A stretch of DNA of 64,000 nucleotides, taken from Lumnitzera littorea (taxonomy: Eukaryota; Streptophyta; Magnoliopsida; Myrtales; Combretaceae). Of this stretch, positions 13,343 through 24,000 are shown in pieces. A program made the translations under genes and the position numbers. Position 1 is the stretch's first letter. Each line of letters begins with the position of its first letter. The stretch covers positions 76,540,363-76,604,362 of the forward strand of contig JAMXBB010000004.1 in assembly GCA_024138015.1 (NCBI GenBank), given 5' to 3'. The notes below the pieces were generated by a model. That model worked only from the letters and a program-made list of their open reading frames with translations, ran no database searches and was not told the DNA's origin.

Positions 13343-14732
13343 ATGTCTCCATCCATAAAGGCGATTGATATCTGCACTTTTAAAAATTCAACATTGCACT
13401 GTTATGTATAAAGCTTATACTAAGCTTAATTATTTTATTCATTCTTTATTATCTCTAAGAAAACAGGTTATTTGGATACTAAAGAGGAGTCTTTCCTTTT
13501 AATATTACAAAAGAAAATTTATAATTGTTATTTAAATCAAATATATGATATTAATCTAATTTAAAGAACCAAAATTATATACGACATATTAAATTAGTTG
13601 CTTATTATACGATATAGGATAAAACGCAAGAAAGAAAAAGAAAAAAACATAGCTTAGTTTTCACATATTCACTTTTTACATATATGTATTGTGTTTGGTC
13701 ACACAATTGGAGTTTTGCGCCTTTTCACATTGTGTATATATGTTATTTTATTTATAATTTGCTTTTTTCACAACTTTTTAACTTTGAATACCTGTTTTGT
13801 TATAGATGAATAAAATAAAGTTGCAAGAAGACCTCAATAGTTATTGCTTTGTCCATTTGACTATATAGAGTTGTCATTATTTTGTCTCATTAGCCGAAGA
13901 ATTTTGAAAAGTAAAGGTTGAATAGCTAAAAATTATAAAATCCATATTTATTTTAAATACATAATCATATTAATGTAATATGTCATAAATTAAATATTAT
14001 TAAATTTTATATAATTAATTCATTATGTGGTTCTATTATATGTTAGAGTACATTTCACATAAAATACCTATCTTTCCATCTATTCACACTTCTTATACCA
14101 ATAGTGTCACTTTTTACATTTACATAGCTGAGCTTTATCCATTTGTCGTTATTAATCAGTGAATATGTGTCAGTTTATATATCGGTGTACAATATTTATT
14201 TAATAGTACCATTAACAAAATTAATACGCTTTTATCGTACTCTATTATATAAATAAATCTAACGTTCATTGATAAACTTAAGAAATTTTGTTTTTCAAAT
14301 GATAATTGCTTTGCATTTTATAATAAAAAGTTTATGTTTGGAGGGAAAGATATTGAAGGAAAAAAAAAAAAGAGTAAATTTGGACAAATGTAAATGGAAA
14401 AAAAGAAGCAAACTATTTTCTTTTGTCAATAAACCTTGGTTGGCTCGCGAAAGGCTATTATACTATAAACACTTTTTAAGTCATTATGCAGTAAAATTGT
14501 TCCATAAAGCGGACAACAGAATGCAATCGGAAGAACCATAAAGCGGTTTCCATATCTATTTCCATTATCACTCGCTCTCTCTGGCCGTCCGGTATGGCAG
14601 TATGGAATTTCTTCAGTAACTGTATATGATTATCCTTGATTCTTTGCCTTCAATTTCAGTTTTGAGTTTCAATTTCAATGTTCTTGTAGCTGCTAGTTTG
14701 TGAATTTCTTTACTTTTTTAATCGGCCTAAAC
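13343..14732. other. Intergenic region and MED4 upstream sequence
   Basis: Very AT-rich with no supported gene. The last about 200 bases before MED4 are less AT-rich and hold pyrimidine-rich stretches (CTCGCTCTCTCT near 14570), typical of a plant 5' leader. Confidence 0.45.
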
Positions 14733-15971
14733 ATGTTGCAACACCAAGTTGTACAATCACCTGCACGATTGGGTCTAACAAACCCTAATTCACCTTCCCT
14801 TTCGAACCCTAACCCTAGCCCTCACCCTAATACACCTCCCAAATTCACTTCCACCCCCACCACTTCTACCACCTCCCAGCAATCCCTTCCCACTACAACA
14901 ACCACCACCACCACCACCGCCACCACCTCTTCCACCCTACTCTCTCTCCTCCCACCTCTCCCCAGGGCCCAATCCCTCCTCCTCCAAATGGCTTCTTTAG
15001 CCCCCAAGCTCTTCGAAGTCGCACCGAACCGCTCCGTTTGGCTCAATTCCTTCCGCGGTAACCTACCCACGTTTTTATCCCCCCAGACACAACCAGTTCC
15101 ACAGCCTGTAACCGAACAGACCCCGTCCTCGACCAAGGAAATTATCTCCCTGTTTACTTCCCTTCAAACCCAGCTCTTCGAGGTTGTAGCTGAACTCCAG
15201 GAAATTCTCGAACTTCAGGATGCGAGGCAGAAGATTGCCCGTGAGATTCGATCTCGGGATTCTGCGTTGCTTTCTTTTGCTAATAAACTAAAAGAGGCTG
15301 AGCGTATGCTTGATATCCTCGTGGATGATTACACGGATTATATGCGACCCAAGAGGTCAAAAGCAGATAATGGAATGGATGAGACAACTGTTGCTTCTCA
15401 GTTGAACCTTTCAGATGTTTTATCGTATGCACATCGGATTAGCTACACGACGTTCGCACCTCCTGAATTTGGAGCTGGGCAGGCTCCTCTCCGTGGAGCA
15501 CTCCCTCCGGCCCCACAAGAGGAGCAAATGCGAGCTTCTCAACTGTACAATTTTGCTGATCTTGATGTCGGTTTGCCTAAAAGGGTGGATAGTAAGGAGA
15601 AAACAGTTGAGCCAATCATTGAACCACAGCAATTGGCAGATACTGACCCTCTTGCCAATCTGGCCGCAATTCAGGGTCTACTTCCTCCAAATGTCACCGT
15701 ACCTTCAGGTTGGAAACCTGGGATGCCGGTGGAACTGCCGAAGGATTTGCCTGTTCCGCCTCCTGGATGGAAGCCTGGGGATCCTGTTCCTTTACCACCA
15801 CTGGAAAGTCTTCCTACAAAGGAGCAACAATTACGGCCTTTCATACCTCAGCCTTTGCATAAGGAACCTGAGACAATACAAGTTCGGCATGTTGACCTTG
15901 AGCTTCCTGATAATTTTGATGACAGTAGTGACTATAGTAGTGATGAAGGGAGCTCAGAAGAAGAAGATTGA
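14733..15971 (+). CDS. MED4: Mediator complex subunit 4
   Basis: MED4 is a middle-module subunit of Mediator, the nuclear coactivator that links transcription factors to RNA polymerase II. The single open frame gives 412 residues, close to the length of the Arabidopsis protein. The ATG at 14733 was chosen because MLQHQVVQSPARLGL is the conserved plant MED4 N-terminus; the frame extends 11 codons upstream without another ATG. A Pro/Ser/Thr low-complexity stretch (about residues 16-70, with an ACC-repeat-encoded Thr run) precedes LLSLLPPLPRAQ. Next comes a long helical, coiled-coil-like region (ELQEILELQDARQK, SFANKLKEAERMLDILVDDY). The most conserved block is ISYTTFAPPEFGAGQAPLRG. Towards the C-terminus there are two GWKPG(M/D)PV repeats and an acidic tail (SSDYSSDEGSSEEED). 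No intron interrupts the coding part. The codon usage and intact frame indicate a functional gene. Confidence 0.97.
   Translation: MLQHQVVQSPARLGLTNPNSPSLSNPNPSPHPNTPPKFTSTPTTSTTSQQSLPTTTTTTTTTATTSSTLLSLLPPLPRAQSLLLQMASLAPKLFEVAPNRSVWLNSFRGNLPTFLSPQTQPVPQPVTEQTPSSTKEIISLFTSLQTQLFEVVAELQEILELQDARQKIAREIRSRDSALLSFANKLKEAERMLDILVDDYTDYMRPKRSKADNGMDETTVASQLNLSDVLSYAHRISYTTFAPPEFGAGQAPLRGALPPAPQEEQMRASQLYNFADLDVGLPKRVDSKEKTVEPIIEPQQLADTDPLANLAAIQGLLPPNVTVPSGWKPGMPVELPKDLPVPPPGWKPGDPVPLPPLESLPTKEQQLRPFIPQPLHKEPETIQVRHVDLELPDNFDDSSDYSSDEGSSEEED
14890..14935 (+). repeat. ACC/CCA trinucleotide microsatellite inside MED4
   Basis: A run of ACA/ACC/CAC triplets encodes the poly-Thr segment in the variable N-terminal linker of MED4. 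It is likely to be length-polymorphic without effect on the conserved domains. Confidence 0.7.
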
Positions 15972-18660
15972 TGTCAGTAATACGCAAAAAGTAATGGTAA
16001 TGATCTTTCTTTAGTTAACAAACACTTCACTGTTTATGCTTGTTAACCAATATTTGCTACAAAAAATGAGAAGTGTTGTCTTGAATATGGTTAATGTTCA
16101 ATCTATTTAGTTGGCAGCCAAGTGGGATAAGACTTGGTTCCGAAAGTGAGTCAAAACACACTCAAGGATGATGCAAAACAAAATCATAAAATCACTAAAA
16201 AAATATGTTTAAGCAACTAGAGGTTATCACAAGTTGACACCTTAGGACCTGAACCTTTGTCTACCCTTCTTCTGATATTGGTAAAATGGAAAAATTCTAT
16301 TGACTGAATCTACTGGTATAATGGTAATTGTTAAATATTCTGGTTCTAAGGTAGCTCTGGTAAAAGTCTTTCTTCTTAAATTAAGTTAATTTTCTGTATG
16401 AAATTTTTGTTGGTACTGAAAATAGTGCGATGAGGTGTTATGCGGATGAGCATATGCTGTGGGAGAATGATATCCCTATTTTATCAGTTATGGGGATGAT
16501 GGTGTCTGTATATTCCCTTAAGCAGTGAGGAGCCGTTTCTGCTTTCAATTTAAAGAATGTGGAGCTGGGATACCTTCTTTTGTGATATAAATTACAAAAG
16601 CAAGAAGTAGCAGAGGTGGATGCAGTAGAGTTTTTAACTGGTGGGTGCTTTTGGAACTGCGTTAGACTCCTGCTATAGCTTAAGAGATTGTTAATTCATG
16701 TTTTATTAGTTTTTGCACATTGATAACTAAAGACACAATCAAAAGCATTAATTTGGGACATAGCTGAGTCATTTCTTTCTCAAGGCGTATTTGAATGTTA
16801 ACTGAGGATTAGATGTAGATTGAGACAACCTGGCTTGGTGCTCGCTGGTTTAAGGATACTGTGACAAGAGATTTCACCTAATTGTAGAAGGACCCAAAAT
16901 ATTGGGTAATGCAGGTGATAATGGAACATGGTAGATACTGTTGCCTCTCTTGTTATGCTTGAGCGAGTCATCAGTTTGCTGCTTATTCATTAGCAATTTG
17001 TTTCCTAGTGGGTTTAGTTCATTTTTTTTTTATTATAACAGAATAAATTTACAGTAGTTCATGGATCTTTTGTGCTGTTCAAACTCTTACTCAGTTTTTT
17101 TCCCTAAGCTGCCAATTGAAGGATCTATTTGATTTGTAGGTGAGTGGCTCTATACTATCAGTAGGGCATGGAAATACACAGGATAAATCTGTACTCTCTC
17201 TCCCCCTCACAGTCCAGATTTCCCTGCTAGTCAGCTCAAAAAAGGAATTTGTTTTTCTTAAGAATAAACACATCACAGTTGGCTCCATATTATAGCAAGG
17301 TGAATCTTCTGTCTTTTGGTCTCTGGCTTGATGGTCTCTTTTTTACTGTATGTTTAAATCGTAGGGGCGTTCACTCGGAATCTGCTTATGCCAATAGTGT
17401 GTGCATGTTATATCAATGTTCCCTCAGGGAACGTTCTCATAGGCTATAGTGCTACAATATTACATTCAATTTGACATAGATGAAGTTGACCCCGTGTGCA
17501 ATATTTTAGTTGCTTGAGAGCTTGATGGAAGGTTTATGCTGAACGATTGGAGATATCTCTATCTGTACAAGATATAATGAAATGCAATGTTGCATGGTTA
17601 GATGCGTTTGTTCTTTCTGGTTCTTCATAATTAGATGAAAGGCAAAAATAGAGCAGTATCAAACATTTATCATTTGACACTGATTTGCGGAGATAACAGT
17701 GGAGACACCACCAGGAGTATGAACTTTGTCCTCTTTTGATCCTGTAAATGAAGTATTTCATAAGAGATATTTCTTAATCTATATAATGCTAAAGACTTCT
17801 AATGCTGGGTTCATGACTCATCTTACAAGACACTGTTTCAGTTACTGGTGAATTTGCAATTTGAAGATTTCCAAACTCTCAGTTAGTCAGGTCATGGCTA
17901 ATGACTAATGAGAATGTAAGTCAGTCTGCTTATCTTTTGTAGAAACTAGTCTTAATAGTCTAATTTTGGATAGTACTCTCGATAGTCTAATTTTCATAAA
18001 AGGCAGCTCTTATGGTAGTAGCCTATGAAAAAAGGACTGAAAAATGGGGAGGATTGGTTACCTATTAGAATTATATATAATAGGATTCGCACGCACTTAT
18101 GCAGTCTTCGATATCTTGAGTGTTAAAAAGTGAATAGAAGATGTGCTAATGCTGTGAGCATCCAGTGTTCTGTGTTTTAAAATATGTATCAATTCTTAAC
18201 TTTTAATAATCATGGACATTCACTATAGACTCGAAAGCCTATAATTAAATCTGGATGGTGTGTAATATAAAATGAACTAAACCTGAAAGATGTAGATATA
18301 GTATGTTGCTTTGACCTATAACGCAGGTAGCAATTTCTCTCTCGAAAAGTTATTACCAGTTCTGTCCTTCCATTTGAATTTGACTTTATATGTTTCGAAA
18401 AATTAGACCCCTTATGTCAAAATTTTAGCAGTACAAGAATATTAGTTCTGCCTGACACTATTTCTCCTTAATCTTGACAATATTCCATGATTTAATAGGG
18501 TTTCTATCTATCTTTGCAATGCCCCTAGGGCCAACCTGCACTCTCTTGAAAGCTAGCAGCCAAACCAGGTTGCATTATGATCTAAAACCAATCATTCATG
18601 CTTTTTAAGTCTGGCTTGGCTTTTGTGGCATGGCACTAACTAGACCGCAATCCACTAACC
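15590..18660 (+). repeat. Segmental duplicate block A1 (MED4 3' end and downstream flank)
   Basis: From codon ~288 of MED4 onward this region matches 23.88-26.07 kb in the same orientation. Matching landmarks include AAATGGAAAAATTCTA (16287 and 24029), GCTTTTGGAACTGC (16647 and 24369), and the 'CCACCTGCACT' versus 'CCAACCTGCACT' region (25950 versus 18533). The copies differ by many substitutions and indels, so the duplication is old. Downstream of the MED4 stop this block has no further gene. It holds the MED4 3' UTR and flank. Confidence 0.85.
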
Positions 18661-20545
18661 ACACTGCAATGATATGTCAGTGCAGCACGAGTTCAAGGAA
18701 GCTCCTAAAATTACAATAAGATCCTTCTACCAAAAGCCTCTGCCCACTATCTCCCACAAGTATCAAAAAGCTCAAAGCCATATCTTTCTTGATATGATCC
18801 AAACTCTGGGCTGGGATTGGCCCAACGAAGTACTCCTGAAACAGTCCCCTTCAGGATGCTTATCTTTCTTGATAAGATCCATACTCTGGCTGGGTTTGGT
18901 TTGGTGAAACGAGGTACTCCTGAAGCAGTCTACTTCAGGATGCTTAGCCCCCACAAAAACGACCCCAATGTTCCATTCATATCCTGCTTAGAAGCAAAAT
19001 CCTTCAGAGATTTATTATTGGATAAAAAGTTGTACATAGTAACACAAACATGTGATTCACTGAAAATACAGAGATTGAATTATATATCATTCAAGTGAAG
19101 CACACCTCTTCTAACGCTCATTATCCAAAATGATCAATATCATTAATGGCTAAAAAGGATTAGCAAGGTGGAAACTAAAACTTGATGAAATCACCCTTCT
19201 TTGATGGTTGATAACACTGAAAAAGAATCGTTATTAGCTTTGTTTTACATCTAGAACTTGCTTGGTCTTAAGAGGTTGTCCATGTCCTTGCTTATACATC
19301 ACAATTTGGAAATGCAAATTCTTTACCATTGTTGATAATTTTTTATAATAATATTAAGCTGCTTTAGTGAAGTCAATATTAATGCTATTATACACCAAGG
19401 ATCTTCAGAGCAAACATCTAAAGGAGAGCAAGTCTTAGAACCAATAAATCACCATTTCTCAGATCCAATTAAAACAAGATCTGAATCCAGATTGGCATCC
19501 AGTGTTTTCCTGCTCTTATTAATTACTTCAAGTCATTTCTTCCATTTAGATGGTGCCAAAGCAGTCGCCCTCTTGGATGGATCAAGCAGAAGCAAGTTAG
19601 AAATACCTCCATCCAACTGGAAAAGGGAAAGATCATTAATTGTCTTCAAAGATGGGGATGATACTGTCATAAAGATCCCAAGGCAAGTTGCCATTTGTTT
19701 AGAGAAACGTTTTGACTTTTGACTAGCTGAAGTATAGAGGGAAAAAGGGCATGTAGCAGCTTATCTGTACCAAGCGCTTAAACTGCACTTTCAACTTTCG
19801 AAATGCATGCCCATTAATAGTAGGAGAATCCTGGACAAGAATATCAGAAAATCTTTCATCTTACCTCAACCATTCAGCATGTAAAAGAGCATTTTCAGAT
19901 GGCCCAATGTACTGCTCTAGTTAAGGTAAATTGCTTCAAGACACCACCAGGTTTGTTGAAATGGAATGACAAAGGAACAAACAGGGCTTAGCTATTATCA
20001 AAACAAAGTATCACTATATTCTGTTTCTGCAGGATATTGGTAATTCATTTTGGCATATTCTTGAATTCTCTAAGAAGGGATTCTGTGAAAAGCTGCTTAT
20101 TGTATATAGGGCTTGCGTAGGCGAGTCTTCAACAGGACTTGGATGTAGTTTTCTCCATGACTAATCAGTGTCATCCAGGTGATGCTCAAGGTCTGTTATT
20201 AGTACCTGTAAGTTGCAACCCGTTCCAGGCCTTCTTTTCTTCCAAAGGAGTCCAGTATGGATTTCTTAACATGACAAGTGTGAGCTTCATCTTCATCATT
20301 AAACCAAAGAAAAAGCATTCCCCTTACTATCCTAAATCGATTCAAATTTCCATAGTTAATTATCTTCCTAGCCAAAGCAGATTTAGTCGGTTAGGGGATA
20401 AATGAGCCAAACCTATTGATGAGTTCAATTCGCTGTCAATTCGAGTTCGATTCAACAATAATGACGGAGTTTCATGATATTTAACTCGAAAAAAACACAA
20501 CCCTAATTGATCTAGTTAAGCTCAAGCTTGAATTCTAAGCTTGAT
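18661..20545 (-). pseudogene. STR8 pseudogene fragment, exons 3-5 (block B1)
   Basis: This segment matches 31.47-33.46 kb, which contains exons 3-5 of the intact STR8 gene, in the same orientation. Exon 5 equivalent: about 18813-18983 (AKHPEVDCFRSTSF). Exon 4 equivalent: 19453-19616, 164 bases against 163 in the intact gene, with an in-frame stop after LAPSKWKK. Exon 3 equivalent: 19765-19911, with a stop inside EWLR*DERF and its GT donor changed. Exons 1, 2 and 6-8 are absent. The exon 5 copy also carries a local tandem duplication (18781-18944). The fragment lies directly downstream of the MED4 flank, the same relative position that the intact STR8 gene has to block A2. Confidence 0.88.
18781..18944. 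repeat. About 80-bp tandem duplication inside the STR8 pseudogene
   Basis: Two consecutive copies start with TATCTTTCTTGATA and end with CTTCAGGATGCT (18781-18860 and 18861-18944). The intact gene has this sequence once (about 31583-31660). It covers the exon 5 donor side and the start of intron 5. Confidence 0.85.
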
Positions 20546-23160
20546 TGAGTATCGAAACAAAGAAAAGCAGCTATGACAAAGGAACAGACGGGGGTTCATG
20601 ATATTTATCATGTTAAACTGTGATGCATCTGTCACAACTAAAGAAAGGTGGACCATGAACTTTTAGTAGCTATGCCCAAACCGTTGAATTATGCGAATAT
20701 GCGGAGGCATTATTAGTAAAAGAAGCTCTGCAGGTATCGGAAAATAAGCAATGAAAGGCCACCATTGTTGAGATGGATTTTCTCCTCGCTCTGGTCATTG
20801 AAGCGATTCTGGTTTTATAATCTTGTTCTTCGTGTTTTTTGAAGTTGTTTAATTAATAAAAATGCTGATTCGTATATTAATTGGATTGCATCAACGAAGC
20901 TTTGCTTCTTCAGAGTTTTTTTAGTCATCAATACGACCTGTGCGTAAAAAGGGAGTGAGCTAGGACTACAGTCTACAGGGACCCTGTTATCCATCACCTT
21001 TAGCTGTCTCTTGTTTTCTAATTATGTCTCTAGACTGCCGGATGATTTTATGCAATTTCTTTCCATGGGTGATAAAACTTCCCCCCATGAAAACCAAAGA
21101 AAAAGTTAGTAAAAATACTAATATCAATTGAATTATCACACACAAACCATAGTCTCTAAAGCGCTAATACAGAGACATGTACATTTTGTCACCTTAATTC
21201 ATGTTTGTGCAACTTGTCATATAAAGCATTCAATTTAACATAACATTAACTCGCTGGATTCATTAAATTGGTAAGTATTTCGTACATTTAATGAAAATTC
21301 TTTTGTTTGTTAGCTTAGAAAATATTCCAGAGTCAACAGCTACTCGGTTCATTAAGGTAGCAGATAAATCAATGCTAATTTCATTCTTTAAAGTAATAAT
21401 TCTTCCATTCACTACTCCATTTCCTGTAAGAGTAAATATTCCATCAATTAATCCATAAAGCAGCAAATTGCTGCAATTGGTGATGCTCGATGATTAGTAG
21501 TAGCCCAGGGTGGGTTGACCATGCTTCCCCTAAGGTGCTCGATAAAAGCTGACATAACAAGCTCTGGCATTGCTTCAATTTAAAGCAAAAACGATGAAGA
21601 GTATAAACCCTAGATCACAAAGAAAGTAAAACGATCAGTTAAATCAATGGGAACTTGACTTAGTGTCTTGGCAAACCTAATTTAGGCTCGCTGGTCAGGA
21701 TTCCAGAGAGAGAATTTCAAATCTCTCCTGTTTTGTGTCAATTGGTCGAAACCAAATGCTTTCGTGTGTGTTGTGTCGTATATTTATGGTTAGTTTGCAA
21801 ATACTTTGCTTGCAAATTAATTTTAAAGCTGGCCAAATATTACACATGCCCATCTATTATATCGTGCACCCCTTTTAGTGTCGCTCAAACTTGATTTTGT
21901 TTAGTATTCATGGAATTAAATCATGTAATTAGTTCCTTAATGTATCCTTCTTCAAATTTTTTCTTTTCTTTTCTTTTTTCTTTATTAAAAGAACGTGTGC
22001 CTTATTGGATACATCTTTTATTTCATTTTTAATGGAGCTTCCGGAGCGTTCCAAAAGGAGGAGGAAAAGTAGGGATGCATGTTGAACATACGCCCCATAG
22101 AAAATCAAAAAGGGGCACGAGCACAACTTCAGCATTTCAAATTTGCAACCTGTCGTTTCAGAGTATTTCTCAATATGAATTTAAAAGAGATTAGGCTTTA
22201 CGCAAATAATAATAAGGCAACCTACAAAAGAAAGCACAATGAGAGAGTATCGAGAAATATGATGTAATCACTCGATACTTATGTAACTCAAGTATTTGAA
22301 GAGTGAATATTCAAAAATAGTATGTAAGCTTAAGTACACAAAATATCAAATGTCTTACTTTTTGGTGTTGGCTTTACATTTATAAAGAAGTAGAACTGGC
22401 ATTTGAAGAGAAATTGATAAATAGAGCAACATCTGTAAGTATTGTATAGTGGGGAAATAATGTCCAATATAGTTTGCAAGTATAAGAGTTAGTTGTTGAA
22501 GTCGTCTAGCTGTTAGAGGATTCTCATAACTAGATAGGTGGTATTCAAAGTTTAGGCCAAGGACGGCTTGTCATAGCCTGCCATAAGACTTATCAAGTCA
22601 AGATGGGCCTCTAAAGGTCATATCCAAAAATCCTATCAACACAACTTAACACAATTCTAAATAATGCCCTAACCAACAAACTAGGAAAACTATCCCATTC
22701 ACTTCGTATAATTAAACTATAACAACTTGGGCCAACTAGGCTTAAAAGCAATTTTGGGCCAATGATTGACCCAAGCCTTTTGATTCTCACAAAATTGATT
22801 TTATGTGCAATTAATTAATCTAACGCGTTGTTGTACGCATATATGAAAAATGATTTTCTAAATTTATTCAATTCAGACGAAATTAGGGGCTCCAATTCAC
22901 CCGTATTCTAGCTTATATTAAAATTTGACAAAAATGATTCAAATCTTTCATAAGATGCAAACTAAGGCCATGAAAATATTTGTATACTTTTTATTTTTAT
23001 TATTGCTTTGAAAAGAAAACAATTTGCTTCACGTTAAACAAAATTTAGCACGCTTTCTCAATACTTTTACCACAATATGCATAACACATGATAACAACAT
23101 AACACAATTGCAAAAATAAAAGCAATCAATACATATGAAATCGTAGCCTTAAGAGGAATA
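20546..23160. other. Intergenic region between STR8 fragment and DUF538 gene
   Basis: No confirmed gene. Minus-strand stretches near 21260-21590 are open for 40-67 residues but match nothing I recognise. Repeat copy R2 lies at 22.25-22.65 kb. Confidence 0.45.
22250..22650 (-). repeat. Dispersed repeat copy R2
   Basis: On the minus strand this reads TTGATAGGATTTTTGGA, then ACTTGATAAGTCTTATGGCA, TGGACATTATTTCCCC and CTTTATAAATGTAAAG, in the same order as repeat R1 at 8.88-9.29 kb. The divergence is considerable. No coding capacity was seen. Confidence 0.5.
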
Positions 23161-23192
23161 ATAATGAGGTTAGAACAGTATCCCATGAAAAT

Positions 23193-23660
23193 TTATGCCT
23201 TTCCATTGCCATTTTCCAAGTACTTAAGTTTCTCCTCATCGGTCATGAAAGCCGTGATCGGAAATGATTTCCCGATCCCCAGCGGCGTGTTGAAATTGAT
23301 CTTCTTGCCAGCAGGATCGTTGATGCTCATTTCCGTTATCGGCACCCACACGAATTGCTTGCTCTTAACGCCAGTCATCTTCTTCATCTTGAATTTCTCC
23401 ACAAAAGCCGTAACCTCAGTCGCATAGAACACCCTAGTATTGGTGTTCACGAAGAAATGCTCGTACGGAGCCTTCTGTTTCATCCAAACGAACCCGGTCT
23501 CTTTGATCCATCCACATTCCTCTAGATCCTTGAGTGGTAAGACACCCTGAGGAAAACCCAGCCCTTCCAGGAGTTGTAACGAGTGGTGATAGCACTCTTC
23601 CGCGCCATACACGATCTCCGCCCCGGCACGCTCATCCACTTGTGAATCTTTGTTGGCCAT
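23193..23660 (-). CDS. DUF538 family protein
   Basis: An intact single-exon frame of 155 residues starts at an ATG at 23660. It matches plant DUF538 proteins along its length: AEIVYGAEECYHHSLQLLE at the N-terminus, then GLGFPQGVLPLKDLEECG, TGFVWMKQK, a beta-rich centre (TEVTAFVEKFKMKKMTGVKS) and the C-terminal FNTPLGIGKSFPITAFM. Members are small plant proteins whose structure resembles the bactericidal/permeability-increasing protein fold. Some have been reported as stress-responsive, but the biochemical role is not settled. No signal peptide or membrane segment is visible, suggesting a cytosolic protein. A TTAAATA box on the minus strand about 90 bases upstream (near 23750) is a reasonable TATA element. 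The gene sits between the two duplicated MED4/STR8 blocks and has no second copy in the window. Confidence 0.93.
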   Translation of the reverse strand: MANKDSQVDERAGAEIVYGAEECYHHSLQLLEGLGFPQGVLPLKDLEECGWIKETGFVWMKQKAPYEHFFVNTNTRVFYATEVTAFVEKFKMKKMTGVKSKQFVWVPITEMSINDPAGKKINFNTPLGIGKSFPITAFMTDEEKLKYLENGNGKA

Positions 23661-23745
23661 TATTGTATTGTTGGGACGATGGAGCAGATGGATGGATGGA
23701 TAGATCGGAATGATGTTTTGTAATGGTGGGAGAAATGTGGCGTTG

Positions 23746-23755
23746 TATTTAAGGT
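23746..23755 (-). promoter_or_regulatory. Possible TATA box of the DUF538 gene
   Basis: The minus strand carries CCTTAAATAC about 90 bases upstream of the DUF538 start codon. Position and composition fit a plant TATA element, but nothing else supports it. Confidence 0.35.
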
Positions 23756-23884
23756 GGACGTATTAGTTGTTGGTCGGAAGTTGAACTAAAACATTTAGGA
23801 AGGCCAATGTACTAGAGATTCGGTTACCTAACAGCAATTTGGAGGCACTGACTGCAGGGCTGACAGAAGCGAGAAACATTTCAA

Positions 23885-24000
23885 TGTCGTTTACCTGAAA
23901 CAAAGGAGAAAACAGTTGAGCCAAAATCACCGAACCAAACCACAGCAATTGGAAGATGCTAACCATCTTGCCGATCTGGCTGCAATTCAGGGTCTACCCT
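23885..24000 (+). pseudogene. MED4 pseudogene fragment
   Basis: About 100 bases match MED4 codons ~288-318 (encoding the VEP...EP.QLxD...LADLAAIQGL region) with small indels that break the frame. Homology fades upstream of about 23885. At GTCTAC the sequence jumps directly to what in the intact locus is downstream flank: the 583 bases between 15676 and 16259 are missing, and the hexamer GTCTAC is present at both intact breakpoints. Confidence 0.85.

Noticed and set aside
14822..15136. 104-codon frame antisense to MED4
   Set aside because: It is the mirror of the Thr/Pro-rich MED4 coding region (poly-Val from the ACC repeat), not an independent gene.
15415..16014. 199-codon frame overlapping the end of MED4 in another frame
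   Set aside because: It overlaps the conserved MED4 C-terminus and has no similarity of its own.
21263..21590. Minus-strand open stretches (MPELVMSAFIEHLRG... and a 67-codon frame at 21263-21466)
   Set aside because: No recognisable domain, stops between the pieces and no convincing splice sites. It could be an exon remnant but cannot be supported.
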